This document shows positions 1 through 6,363 of a stretch of 8,663 nucleotides of DNA, piece by piece (positions within the stretch are counted from its first letter, which is position 1; the number at the start of each line of letters is the position of its first letter). Below the pieces are notes generated by a model that saw only the letters and a list, made by a program, of their open reading frames with translations, did not search any database and was not told the origin of the DNA. The DNA lies in the NCBI GenBank assembly GCA_015295885.1, contig DVEE01000425.1, forward strand, positions 1 through 8,663. The letters are read 5' to 3'. Origin of the DNA: Leptolyngbyaceae cyanobacterium M65_K2018_010 (GTDB lineage Bacteria; Cyanobacteriota; Cyanobacteriia; Phormidesmidales; Phormidesmidaceae). The position numbers and the translations under genes were made by a program.

Positions 1-183
1 CGCGCCCTGGGGCCAGCCCTGGATGTTGCTTAGCGGAGGGTGATGGCTTGGGGAGAGGGAGGGGAGATCGCAGGGCAGGTGATTCGGTAGACAGCAGTGA
101 TGCAAAGGCGGGTAGTGCCCACTCAACGACTAGAGTTCGTTTAGAGTGAAGCAAGAGCCAAGCCATCAGGAGTAAAACAATCA
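1..183. other. Upstream region of arsM, no supported gene
   Basis: A + strand frame ends with TAG at 31-33 (RALGPALDVA), which could be the tail of an upstream gene, but ten residues are too few to judge. A - strand frame is open from 166 to the window edge but is low-complexity Pro/Ser/Leu. A purine-rich run (about 49-67) and no clear arsM promoter or ArsR-type operator are visible. Confidence 0.4.
168..172 (+). promoter_or_regulatory. Possible ribosome binding site for the GTG start of arsM
   Basis: AGGAG lies 11 nt before the GTG at 184. It is the only Shine-Dalgarno-like sequence near either candidate arsM start and is the main argument for the longer protein. The spacing is longer than ideal. 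Confidence 0.4.
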
Positions 184-1197
184 GTGCTGTTGATTGAACC
201 TTCTGTTTTTCCCACCGTCTTGCGGATGCCTAGTATGAGCTATCTAGATACAACTGCCCAGTTTTATGCGGACGTGGCGACCACACCCGAGGTCGGTCTT
301 TGCTGTGTACAGAGCAGCCCGCTAGTGCTGCCCGGGTTGACCATTCCCTGCCGTATGCAATCGATGAATTATGGCTGTGGCACAACCGTTCATCCTGCCG
401 AACTGGCAGGGGCACCCACGGTGGCCTATGTAGGGGTGGGGGGTGGCCTAGAAGCCTTGCAATTTAGCTATTTCTCTCGCCGGTCAGGAGCTGTCATCGC
501 CATTGACCCGGTGGCCGAAATGCGCCAGGCGGCGGCTCAGAACTTGATCGCGGCGGCCGAGGTGAATGACTGGTTTGACGTGAGCTTTGTTCAGTTGCTA
601 GCCGGAGATGCCTTTAACCTTCCCTTAGCGGATGCTTCGGTAGATGTAGTCGCCCAGAATTGCCTGTTCAACATCTTTGCACCGGCAGATCTTAAACGAG
701 CCTTGGGGGAGGCCTTTCGAGTGTTAAAGCCGGGTGGACGCCTGATTATGAGTGACCCCATTGCCACTCGTCCCATTCCTGTATCGTTGCAAAACGACGA
801 TCGTCTCCGAGCCCTCTGCCTCTCTGGAGCCTTGCCCTACGAAGACTACATTCAACACCTGGTTGAGGCTGGGTTTGGTCAGGTGGAAGTGCGGGCTCGG
901 CGTCCGTATCGGTTGCTGGATACCCATCAGTACGCCCTAGATCGCCCCCTTCTCCTAGAAAGTTTAGATACGGTGTCCTTTAAGGTGCCGATGCCAGCGG
1001 ATGGAGCCTGTATTTTTACGGGCAAAACAGCCATCTATGGAGGCCCTGAGGCGGCTTTCGACGATCAAGCTGGCCATAAGCTCCAGCGGGGGGTTCCTAT
1101 GGCGGTGTGCGACAAAACCGCCCTAGCCTTGAGCCATGATCCAGAGATTTTGATTACCCCCTCCACTTGGCACTATAGCGGAGGGGGATGTTGCTAG
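184..1197 (+). CDS. arsM: Arsenite S-adenosylmethionine methyltransferase, arsenosugar-type ArsM
   Basis: Cytosolic class I methyltransferase. ArsM enzymes transfer methyl groups from SAM to thiol-bound As(III), which detoxifies arsenic and feeds arsenosugar synthesis. Numbered from the ATG at 235 (320 aa), the SAM-binding loop VGVGGGLE lies at 66-73, followed by the acidic motif AIDP. Cysteines C24, C48, C143 (NCLFNIF) and C195 (CLSGAL) are spaced much like the four As(III)-binding cysteines of algal ArsM. RVLKPGG and MSDPIATRP follow the pattern of the methyltransferase core. The protein ends in GGGCC, a vicinal Cys pair. The start is uncertain. The GTG at 184 has AGGAG at 168-172 (11-nt spacer), while the ATG at 235 (MSYLDTTAQFY) matches where I recall family members beginning but lacks a clear Shine-Dalgarno. 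The residues between the two are not recognisably conserved. No arsS radical-SAM partner or arsR is visible nearby. The family assignment is from remembered sequence patterns, not a search. Confidence 0.88.
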   Translation: MLLIEPSVFPTVLRMPSMSYLDTTAQFYADVATTPEVGLCCVQSSPLVLPGLTIPCRMQSMNYGCGTTVHPAELAGAPTVAYVGVGGGLEALQFSYFSRRSGAVIAIDPVAEMRQAAAQNLIAAAEVNDWFDVSFVQLLAGDAFNLPLADASVDVVAQNCLFNIFAPADLKRALGEAFRVLKPGGRLIMSDPIATRPIPVSLQNDDRLRALCLSGALPYEDYIQHLVEAGFGQVEVRARRPYRLLDTHQYALDRPLLLESLDTVSFKVPMPADGACIFTGKTAIYGGPEAAFDDQAGHKLQRGVPMAVCDKTALALSHDPEILITPSTWHYSGGGCC

Positions 1198-1215
1198 CCG
1201 CCGCCCCCGAGGTTG

Positions 1216-1374
1216 ATGCGATCGCGCAACGGTCACCCCCTATGGAGCCAAGCCAAGGCGCTCTTGAGTTGGTCTCCCACAGGTTACAGTTATGGGTTCC
1301 GCCGCACCATCGCCCCGATCATCGGTGCGGTGCATGGCCTCGTCCATTTTCCAGAACCGATGCGGCGGCCCTAG
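1216..1374 (+). CDS. Hypothetical 52-aa ORF or gene remnant downstream of arsM
   Basis: A short reading frame lies in the same frame as arsM, 18 nt after its stop. It encodes about 52 aa, including GYSYGFRRTIAPIIGAVHG and ending FPEPMRRP. The peptide has a mixed, protein-like composition, but I do not recognise it. No Shine-Dalgarno is visible, and a HIP1 octamer at 1218-1225 overlaps its first codons. Two other frames are also open across this GC-rich spacer: + strand 1188-1421 (77 aa, overlapping the end of arsM) and - strand 1240-1419 (59 aa). The openness may therefore be compositional. It could be a decayed gene end, a tiny gene, or nothing. Confidence 0.15.
   Translation: MRSRNGHPLWSQAKALLSWSPTGYSYGFRRTIAPIIGAVHGLVHFPEPMRRP
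1312..1330. repeat. Inverted repeat in the arsM-Uma2 spacer (approximate inner extent)
   Basis: CCGCACC (starting about 1302) pairs with GGTGCGG (ending about 1330) around a 15-nt loop that itself contains ATCG...CGAT. It could form a short hairpin, but no T-run follows, so it is not a convincing intrinsic terminator. It lies within the weak 1216-1374 frame. A separate 10-bp palindrome, GCCCTAGGGC, sits at 1368-1377. Confidence 0.25.
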
Positions 1375-1449
1375 GGCTGATTGGTCCGGGTCATGATTCC
1401 CAAGATTCGGCTGTAGCATAGAACTACCCCGCTGAGGTCAAGCCAACCG

Positions 1450-2151
1450 ATGACCACCTTCTCCTTAGATTCCAACCCAACCGCTGTTCGCCACGTTCCC
1501 CCCCTGGAAAGTGGCGATCGCCTAACGCGCCCCGAGTTCGAGCGGCGTTATGCCACGGCCGCCGTCACCAAAGCCGAGTTGATTGAAGGAGTTGTCTACG
1601 TGGCTTCACCCCTACGGTTTCAACACCATGCCGAACCCCACAGTCGCATCCATGGTTGGGTGTGGACCTATCAGGTGATGACTCCAGGACTAAGCCTGGG
1701 CATTGAACCCACGGTGCGCCTCGACCTGGATAACGAACCCCAGCCGGACATCGTGCTGTTAGTAGATGAGGCAGCAGGGGGGCAAACCCGCGTGGGCGAG
1801 GATGGATATTTAGAAGGGGCTCCAGAGTTGGTGATCGAGATTGCTGCCAGCAGTGCGGCTATTGATCTGGGAGATAAAAAGCAAGTTTACCGGCGCAACG
1901 GGGTGGCTGAATACTTGGTCTGGCAGATTTTTGAAAATAAAATCGACTGGTATAGCTTGATTGAAGGGGAGTATCAACCCATGGCTGTCGATCCCGAAGG
2001 AATTCTCCGGAGTCAGCGGTTTCCCGGCCTTTGGCTAGCGGTGGAAGCAATGCTCTCCGGCAATATGGCCGAGGTGCTAAGGGCGTTGCAGGCGGGCTTA
2101 CAATCCCCGGAGCATCAAGCCTTTGTCGCCCAGTGTTCCAATCTAAAGTAG
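1450..2151 (+). CDS. Uma2 family (DUF820) putative restriction-endonuclease-fold protein
   Basis: A 233-aa member of the Uma2 family, which is highly expanded in cyanobacteria and has a predicted PD-(D/E)xK nuclease fold. Its cellular role is generally unknown. The core appears in family order: AELIEGVVY (residues 42-50), EPQPDIVLL with the acidic D100, PELVIEIAASS with E130, and DKKQVYRRNGVAEYLVW with K143/K144. D100, E130 and K143/K144 make up the PD...ExK-type site, so the catalytic set looks intact. There is no signal peptide or membrane segment. The C-terminal 40 residues are helical and less conserved. The ATG start has only a weak GAGG at 1434-1437 (12-nt spacer). Spacers of about 250 nt upstream and 200 nt downstream suggest it is transcribed alone. 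Uma2 genes are often mobile or multicopy, but no transposon ends are visible. DNA cleavage activity is inferred from the fold only. Confidence 0.9.
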   Translation: MTTFSLDSNPTAVRHVPPLESGDRLTRPEFERRYATAAVTKAELIEGVVYVASPLRFQHHAEPHSRIHGWVWTYQVMTPGLSLGIEPTVRLDLDNEPQPDIVLLVDEAAGGQTRVGEDGYLEGAPELVIEIAASSAAIDLGDKKQVYRRNGVAEYLVWQIFENKIDWYSLIEGEYQPMAVDPEGILRSQRFPGLWLAVEAMLSGNMAEVLRALQAGLQSPEHQAFVAQCSNLK

Positions 2152-2240
2152 CTCAGGAGAGCAACCTCACCAGCTAGCGATTCCCAAACTGAACTCCCAG
2201 GTAGAATATCCCAGATAGAATAAATAGCGGGTCTCAACAA

Positions 2241-2262
2241 TCAGAAGGTTGCCATCTTCTGA
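2241..2262 (+). terminator. Hairpin between the Uma2 gene and the four-gene operon
   Basis: TCAGAAGG (2241-2248) and TCTTCTGA (2255-2262) form an 8-bp stem including one G-U pair, with a 6-nt TTGCCA loop. It lies 90 nt after the Uma2 stop and 88 nt before the next start. No T-run follows (AATTCTGGC), so it is not a classic intrinsic terminator. It may be a weak terminator or a 5' leader structure for the downstream operon. Confidence 0.3.
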
Positions 2263-2349
2263 ATTCTGGCTCCTGGCTTCCGACAACTCCCTAGGAGCAT
2301 TGTCTCGCCTTGAACGGATACTCTAAGTGGCAATCCCAAGCAATCCCCT

Positions 2350-2775
2350 ATGAAACGCCCAGTAAGCCTTAACCGCAACGTGCGAGGGTTGATTTTAGAG
2401 TTTGCCCTGGGGGCTGCGATCGTGGCCTTGCTGCCCATTCCCCATGCATTCTGGTTCAAGCTCCTGGCCTTGATCGCCCTGATGGGTTTGATGACCAGGG
2501 GCCTGATGGGCCTCTGGCGAGGCCATAGACCCGATGCCTTAGCCAAGCTCAGTTTTGGCTTTAGCCTAGCGGGAGCCGGGCTGCTGGGCCTAGCCGGTTG
2601 GTTGGGCGGTATTTGGTTGGGGATTATCTTTCCCTGGCTTGCCGGCCTAGGGCCGGGTTTTGCCGCCTTTGCCCTGTTTTGGGGCCTGGGGCAGGCGATA
2701 AACCACTACTATTTAAGCGGACTTCCTAAGCTGTTGACGGACTTCGACTTCTCAGGTGAGCCAGATGAGACTTAA
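2350..2775 (+). CDS. Small multi-pass membrane protein, function unknown (first gene of operon)
   Basis: A 141-aa, strongly hydrophobic protein that I do not recognise. Three or four membrane helices are visible, at about residues 13-31, 34-56, 66-84 and 86-116. The loop RGHRPDALAK (about 57-66) is basic, and by the positive-inside rule it would be cytoplasmic. The last 15 residues form a polar, acidic tail (DFDFSGEPDET). It is rich in Gly and Leu, and no catalytic motif is apparent. The ATG at 2350 has no clear Shine-Dalgarno, unlike the three genes that follow, so it may be translated as a leaderless or weak-SD message. Its end overlaps the lipase gene by 11 nt, and the lipase ribosome binding site lies inside its last codons, indicating translational coupling. 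A membrane scaffold or partner for the downstream proteins is possible, but this is inference from position alone. Confidence 0.75.
   Translation: MKRPVSLNRNVRGLILEFALGAAIVALLPIPHAFWFKLLALIALMGLMTRGLMGLWRGHRPDALAKLSFGFSLAGAGLLGLAGWLGGIWLGIIFPWLAGLGPGFAAFALFWGLGQAINHYYLSGLPKLLTDFDFSGEPDET
2754..2759 (+). promoter_or_regulatory. Ribosome binding site deciding the lipase start
   Basis: AGGTGA, a perfect match to part of the Shine-Dalgarno consensus, ends 5 nt before the ATG at 2765. It overlaps the GTG at 2756, which argues against that codon as the start. It lies within the coding sequence of the preceding membrane-protein gene. Confidence 0.65.
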
Positions 2776-3952
2776 GCGACGACAGGCTCTCTGGGGCGGA
2801 TTGGGAGCTACGGTGGCGGCCGTGCTGGGGCGCAACGGGTTAGAGCGGCGGGCCACCGCCCAAAGGCAGGCCCAAGAGCAGGCCCAAGCAGAGGCGTTGT
2901 ACGACCCCGAAAGCCTGGTGCAGGCGGCTTACCAAGCGGATGTGGACGCAGTACAGAGCCTGGCCACCGACCAAACCAGCGCCCAACTCAAGCCGCCCTC
3001 GGTGCCCTATAATCGCGAGTGGTCGAAGCGGCTGATTGTAGCGGCGAAGCTCTCGACCTTGCAATATTTCCAGGGCAAGTATCAGGCCGATTACGACGGT
3101 AGCATTGGGGTCTTGCCCAGTTACCCAGAATCTGGCTTTAAGGGGTTTCAGCAGGTGGCGGCCTTCAAGGCCCCTGAACCGGCCCAAGAGCGAATCCGCT
3201 TTGAAGTTCCCCTGACTTCGTTAACCGGTGACTCGGGGGATGGAACCACCCTCCAAAATCGTCTTGACCAGACCCGTGATGCGATCGAGCAACAGGTCAA
3301 GCAGGTGGTTCAAATTACCCAGGAAATTCCAGTCTACTACGGGTTTTTGCTGACTTCTGCCGACTATAACCTGTTGATATTTCGGGGCACCCAGCGCACC
3401 TTCGAAATAGTGGAAGATTTGTTAGCCATACATAAGGACTATATCAATCCGGTCAGCCAGGCTCCTTTGGGTAAGGTTCACGGAGGATTTTACGATCTCT
3501 ACTCCAAACGATTAGCCGCTACAGTCCAGCAGGCGACTCAGAGCCTTGACCCGGCCAAGCCACTGCTGATTTCTGGCCATAGCTTGGGAGGAGCTATGGC
3601 TAACCTAGCCGCGGTGGATTTGGCCATCCATCGCCCTGAACTGCAACCGAACCTGTACCTTTATACCTATGGCACGCCGCGCCTGGGCGATCGCGCCTTT
3701 GTCGAAGCCCACAGCCAACTGATTCCCAACCACTACCGGGTCGTTAACCTGGCCGATATGATCCCCATGACCCCCCTCAGCAACCTGCTTGACAACGAGT
3801 TTGTCCATGGCGGCGAGCAGTGGTCATTTTTATCGCACCATGGCGACATTGCCCCTAACCACATGACCGACGTTTATCGCAACGCCATTGAGCAGGAGGC
3901 CGAAACCAAGGCAGATAATTTATTCAAGAATTTGCCGATGGAGTTGGTGTGA
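2765..3952 (+). CDS. Exported class 3 lipase family protein with Tat-like signal
   Basis: A 395-aa alpha/beta-hydrolase of the Lipase_3 (PF01764) type, which hydrolyses ester bonds of acylglycerols or phospholipids. The N-terminus (MRLKRRQALWGG, then a hydrophobic stretch to about residue 19) resembles a twin-arginine signal, with possible cleavage after ATA near residue 32. Export to periplasm or thylakoid lumen is therefore likely. The catalytic pieces are in order: oxyanion-loop strand FRGT at 206-209, VHGGFYDLY, nucleophile elbow GHSLGG with S273, acid D331 in NLADMIPMTP, and H366 in APNHMTDVY. All three catalytic residues are present, so it should be active. Residues 33-190 are an N-terminal extension beyond the usual core. 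The ATG at 2765 is preferred over the GTG at 2756 because of AGGTGA placed 5 nt upstream. It overlaps its neighbours by 11 and 4 nt, placing it inside the operon. The true substrate cannot be read from sequence. Confidence 0.9.
   Translation: MRLKRRQALWGGLGATVAAVLGRNGLERRATAQRQAQEQAQAEALYDPESLVQAAYQADVDAVQSLATDQTSAQLKPPSVPYNREWSKRLIVAAKLSTLQYFQGKYQADYDGSIGVLPSYPESGFKGFQQVAAFKAPEPAQERIRFEVPLTSLTGDSGDGTTLQNRLDQTRDAIEQQVKQVVQITQEIPVYYGFLLTSADYNLLIFRGTQRTFEIVEDLLAIHKDYINPVSQAPLGKVHGGFYDLYSKRLAATVQQATQSLDPAKPLLISGHSLGGAMANLAAVDLAIHRPELQPNLYLYTYGTPRLGDRAFVEAHSQLIPNHYRVVNLADMIPMTPLSNLLDNEFVHGGEQWSFLSHHGDIAPNHMTDVYRNAIEQEAETKADNLFKNLPMELV
3940..3943 (+). promoter_or_regulatory. Ribosome binding site for the CPBP-domain gene
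   Basis: GGAG sits 5 nt before the GTG at 3949, inside the last codons of the lipase gene. The start overlaps the lipase stop as GTGA, a classic translational-coupling junction. Confidence 0.6.
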
Positions 3953-6363
3953 ACAGAATCTATCGCTTGGGGTGGCTGGCTGTATGGACCGGGCTGGTCT
4001 GTCTTTGCCTCGGTTGGTGGCTCACCCCTGCCCTGACCGCTCAGGAGCCGCCAACCTCGCCTGCCTTTGCCGATTTAGCTCAGTATCCGGCTCAGCAATT
4101 ACCGGCACCGGGCTATTTACCAGTGGCAGAGTGGTCGGGGCGGCTGATTTTGCCCGATCGCGCCGCCGCCGAAGCCGATCCCATGGATTGGGTGTGGATG
4201 GAGGTATACACCAGCCCTAACTCCGATTTAATTGGCCAGCGGGTGCGGCTGCAGTGGCGAGACACTCCGGAGAATCGTGACTTTTTGGCCCTGGTCACCC
4301 GGGGCATTGAGTTTGACCAGGCCACCCTAGATAGCATCGCCAAGGGCAATATTCATCCCACTCGCCTGAATGGGTGGTCGCGGGTCGGGCCATTGCAGTC
4401 CCTGGCCGGGGCCCGCCCCCAGGACGATATGATAGTGGCTCTGCCGACCGCCACTCTTCAGCCTGGGGCTGCGGGGGCGGTGATCGAGATTGACTTTAGT
4501 CCCATTCAAATCCCGGAGCGCTTTTACGGCTTGGTGAAGGGGTTGGGGCCAGCGACGGATCGACCTCGGCCCAGCCAATGCCCCGGACGGCAGACCTGCG
4601 CCAGCGATTACCAGCGGGTACAACACTACAACCCGACCAGTCAGAGCTTTGATGGAGCCATCGAGACCGTGTGGATGCCCCAGGTACCGCCCAATCCGAC
4701 GGGGGTGTTTCAATCGACCTCCCAGGATTGGGTCAACTCTCCGGCGGGGGAGGCGGGCTGGTATATCTATGGGGCCCGGAATACCGAGGGCACCTTTGTG
4801 GTGCGGGCGATCGCCCCTCGGCGCCTGTTCCAACTCCAGCCCCAGGAAACCATCCTAGGCACCCGAAACGGGATCAACTACATCAACTTTGGCAACTGGC
4901 GGGATACCCCGGGCCGCAAGGGCACAATGCAATCGGTGCTAGTCAAATCCGATGCCCAGGCGGGCCTCTCCCCCACCTGGGAGGTGGGGGACTCCATGCT
5001 GGTGATGCACCTGTTTGGCGGCATTGGGGGAGAACTGGCGGAACCCCGATCGGTGCCCGGTACGGTGACCGGCCACTTTGCCTTTGGCCTCGGTCAGGTC
5101 GTGCGCGACCCCTTCACCCAAGAGCCCCAACTCCAGGTGATCTACGACCAGGTGTACTCCCACGGCCCCCAGGGGATTATTTCAGGGAGAACCCTCTGGG
5201 CTGAATACACCGGCAATCTGCAACGGGGTTGGCTGGGCACCCGACCTATTTCCGATGTGCTGGTCAACATCCCCGCCCTCAGCCACACCTATCGGTTTGG
5301 CGACCTCACCTTCTCCCCCCTGGATGAGCTGCACCGACAACTGGTAGTGATGATGACCCGTTACCGCACCGGCGATGGCACCGGGGCCGCTATTGTCACC
5401 CCGGCCCAGTCCTGCGTCCAGGATTCCAGCCAGGCCCTGTACGAAACCATCCAGACGATCCGCAACCAAATTAACGCATCTCCCCAGGCCCAGACGTGGC
5501 TGGCCAGCCATCCTGAGGATCCCCAAACCCTACTGTTTCAGAACCTGGTGGCCCTGGGCCAACGTCTGCAGGGCCAACTGGTGCCCCTGGGGATCGCCCG
5601 GCCCGACTGGCAGGACAATGCCGCTGTGCTGACGGGCATCGAAGCGAGTCAGGCCCCCCTGGAGCGCCCCTTCTTCGACAATGAAACCACCCTGGCGAAC
5701 AATCTGTTGAGCTGGCGCACGGTCATCCCCCGGGTTGCCCACGATAATATTGCCGCCATTCTGCTCCAGCATGGGGGAGAACTGTGGTTTCTTCGCACCA
5801 ACCAAATTGGCGGTGCCGATCCCACCATTCAGCCCCTAGCCCCGACCCAACTGTTTGGCGAATTTGTGGTGATTCCTACAATCTTTTCCCGCCTGATTGA
5901 GTCGCTGAAGTTACCCCGTTGGTCGGGGGTCGGCCTTCTGGGGTTTGGGCTGGGAGCCTTGGCCTTGTCCTGGGTTCTGCGACCGGGCGATCGCGCCGCC
6001 GCCATAGAGCCAGCCCTGTCCCTCAGAACGGCCCTGGGCGCTCTGTTTGCCCCCGCCCTCTGGCAGGAATTGGTGTTTCGGGTGGGGCTGCTCCCCCACC
6101 CCAACGAAGGGGTGCGGCTGGTAACGGCGCTGATTTGGTCGGCTATTAGTCTGGCACTGTTTATGGCCTATCGCGGGTTTAGGAGCCGAGGCCAGAAATC
6201 TGCTCAGAGTCGCGCCCGCTTCCTTTACCGATCTCTGGTACTGGGCTTGCTCGCTACCGCGGTTTACTTTGCCACCGGCTCTCTGTGGACCGTCCTGGGC
6301 CTGCACTGGGGCAGTTGGCTGATGGAGCGCTGGCCAGGAGGGCGTTTTGCCGTTAGACCATAG
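3949..6363 (+). CDS. Exported multidomain protein with C-terminal CPBP (Abi/CAAX protease-like) membrane domain
   Basis: An 804-aa protein. Residues 1-31 form a signal peptide or anchor (hydrophobic 8-25, possible cleavage after LTA). Residues 32 to about 640 are a large polar region with no TM segment, probably extracytoplasmic. It contains a possible disulfide pair C211/C217 and a single Cys in the motif SCVQDSSQALY (C489). I do not recognise a catalytic family for it. Residues about 655-800 hold four or five membrane helices with CPBP (Abi, PF02517) features: QELVFR (706-711, then PHP) at the EExxxR motif and LGLHWGSW with H786 at the last His motif. Two expected residues differ. The first Glu of EExxxR is Gln706, and the middle His motif appears as FMAY with Tyr741. 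The family comprises glutamate-type intramembrane proteases and inactive relatives, so activity here is doubtful. Similar long cyanobacterial proteins are annotated as predicted Abi (CAAX) family proteases. The GTG start and GTGA overlap indicate coupling to the lipase. Confidence 0.82.
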   Translation: MNRIYRLGWLAVWTGLVCLCLGWWLTPALTAQEPPTSPAFADLAQYPAQQLPAPGYLPVAEWSGRLILPDRAAAEADPMDWVWMEVYTSPNSDLIGQRVRLQWRDTPENRDFLALVTRGIEFDQATLDSIAKGNIHPTRLNGWSRVGPLQSLAGARPQDDMIVALPTATLQPGAAGAVIEIDFSPIQIPERFYGLVKGLGPATDRPRPSQCPGRQTCASDYQRVQHYNPTSQSFDGAIETVWMPQVPPNPTGVFQSTSQDWVNSPAGEAGWYIYGARNTEGTFVVRAIAPRRLFQLQPQETILGTRNGINYINFGNWRDTPGRKGTMQSVLVKSDAQAGLSPTWEVGDSMLVMHLFGGIGGELAEPRSVPGTVTGHFAFGLGQVVRDPFTQEPQLQVIYDQVYSHGPQGIISGRTLWAEYTGNLQRGWLGTRPISDVLVNIPALSHTYRFGDLTFSPLDELHRQLVVMMTRYRTGDGTGAAIVTPAQSCVQDSSQALYETIQTIRNQINASPQAQTWLASHPEDPQTLLFQNLVALGQRLQGQLVPLGIARPDWQDNAAVLTGIEASQAPLERPFFDNETTLANNLLSWRTVIPRVAHDNIAAILLQHGGELWFLRTNQIGGADPTIQPLAPTQLFGEFVVIPTIFSRLIESLKLPRWSGVGLLGFGLGALALSWVLRPGDRAAAIEPALSLRTALGALFAPALWQELVFRVGLLPHPNEGVRLVTALIWSAISLALFMAYRGFRSRGQKSAQSRARFLYRSLVLGLLATAVYFATGSLWTVLGLHWGSWLMERWPGGRFAVRP
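6336..6341 (+). promoter_or_regulatory. Perfect Shine-Dalgarno for the TTG start of the NACHT gene
   Basis: AGGAGG, the full consensus, lies 5 nt before the TTG at 6347 and within the final codons of the CPBP gene. It justifies an otherwise unusual TTG start. The next in-frame candidate, GTG at 6413, would remove the RNEQILL segment that seems part of the conserved N-terminus. Confidence 0.75.

Noticed and set aside
1..166. Minus-strand open frame starting with ATG at 166 and running off the window
   Set aside because: Low-complexity Pro/Ser/Leu composition with no recognisable motif and no clear ribosome binding site.
2756..2764. GTG at 2756 as the lipase start
   Set aside because: It overlaps the AGGTGA Shine-Dalgarno that is ideally placed for the ATG at 2765.
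4671..5204. A 177-aa plus-strand ORF inside the CPBP gene
   Set aside because: Out-of-frame shadow, rich in Gly/Pro/Arg, lying wholly within a long well-supported gene.
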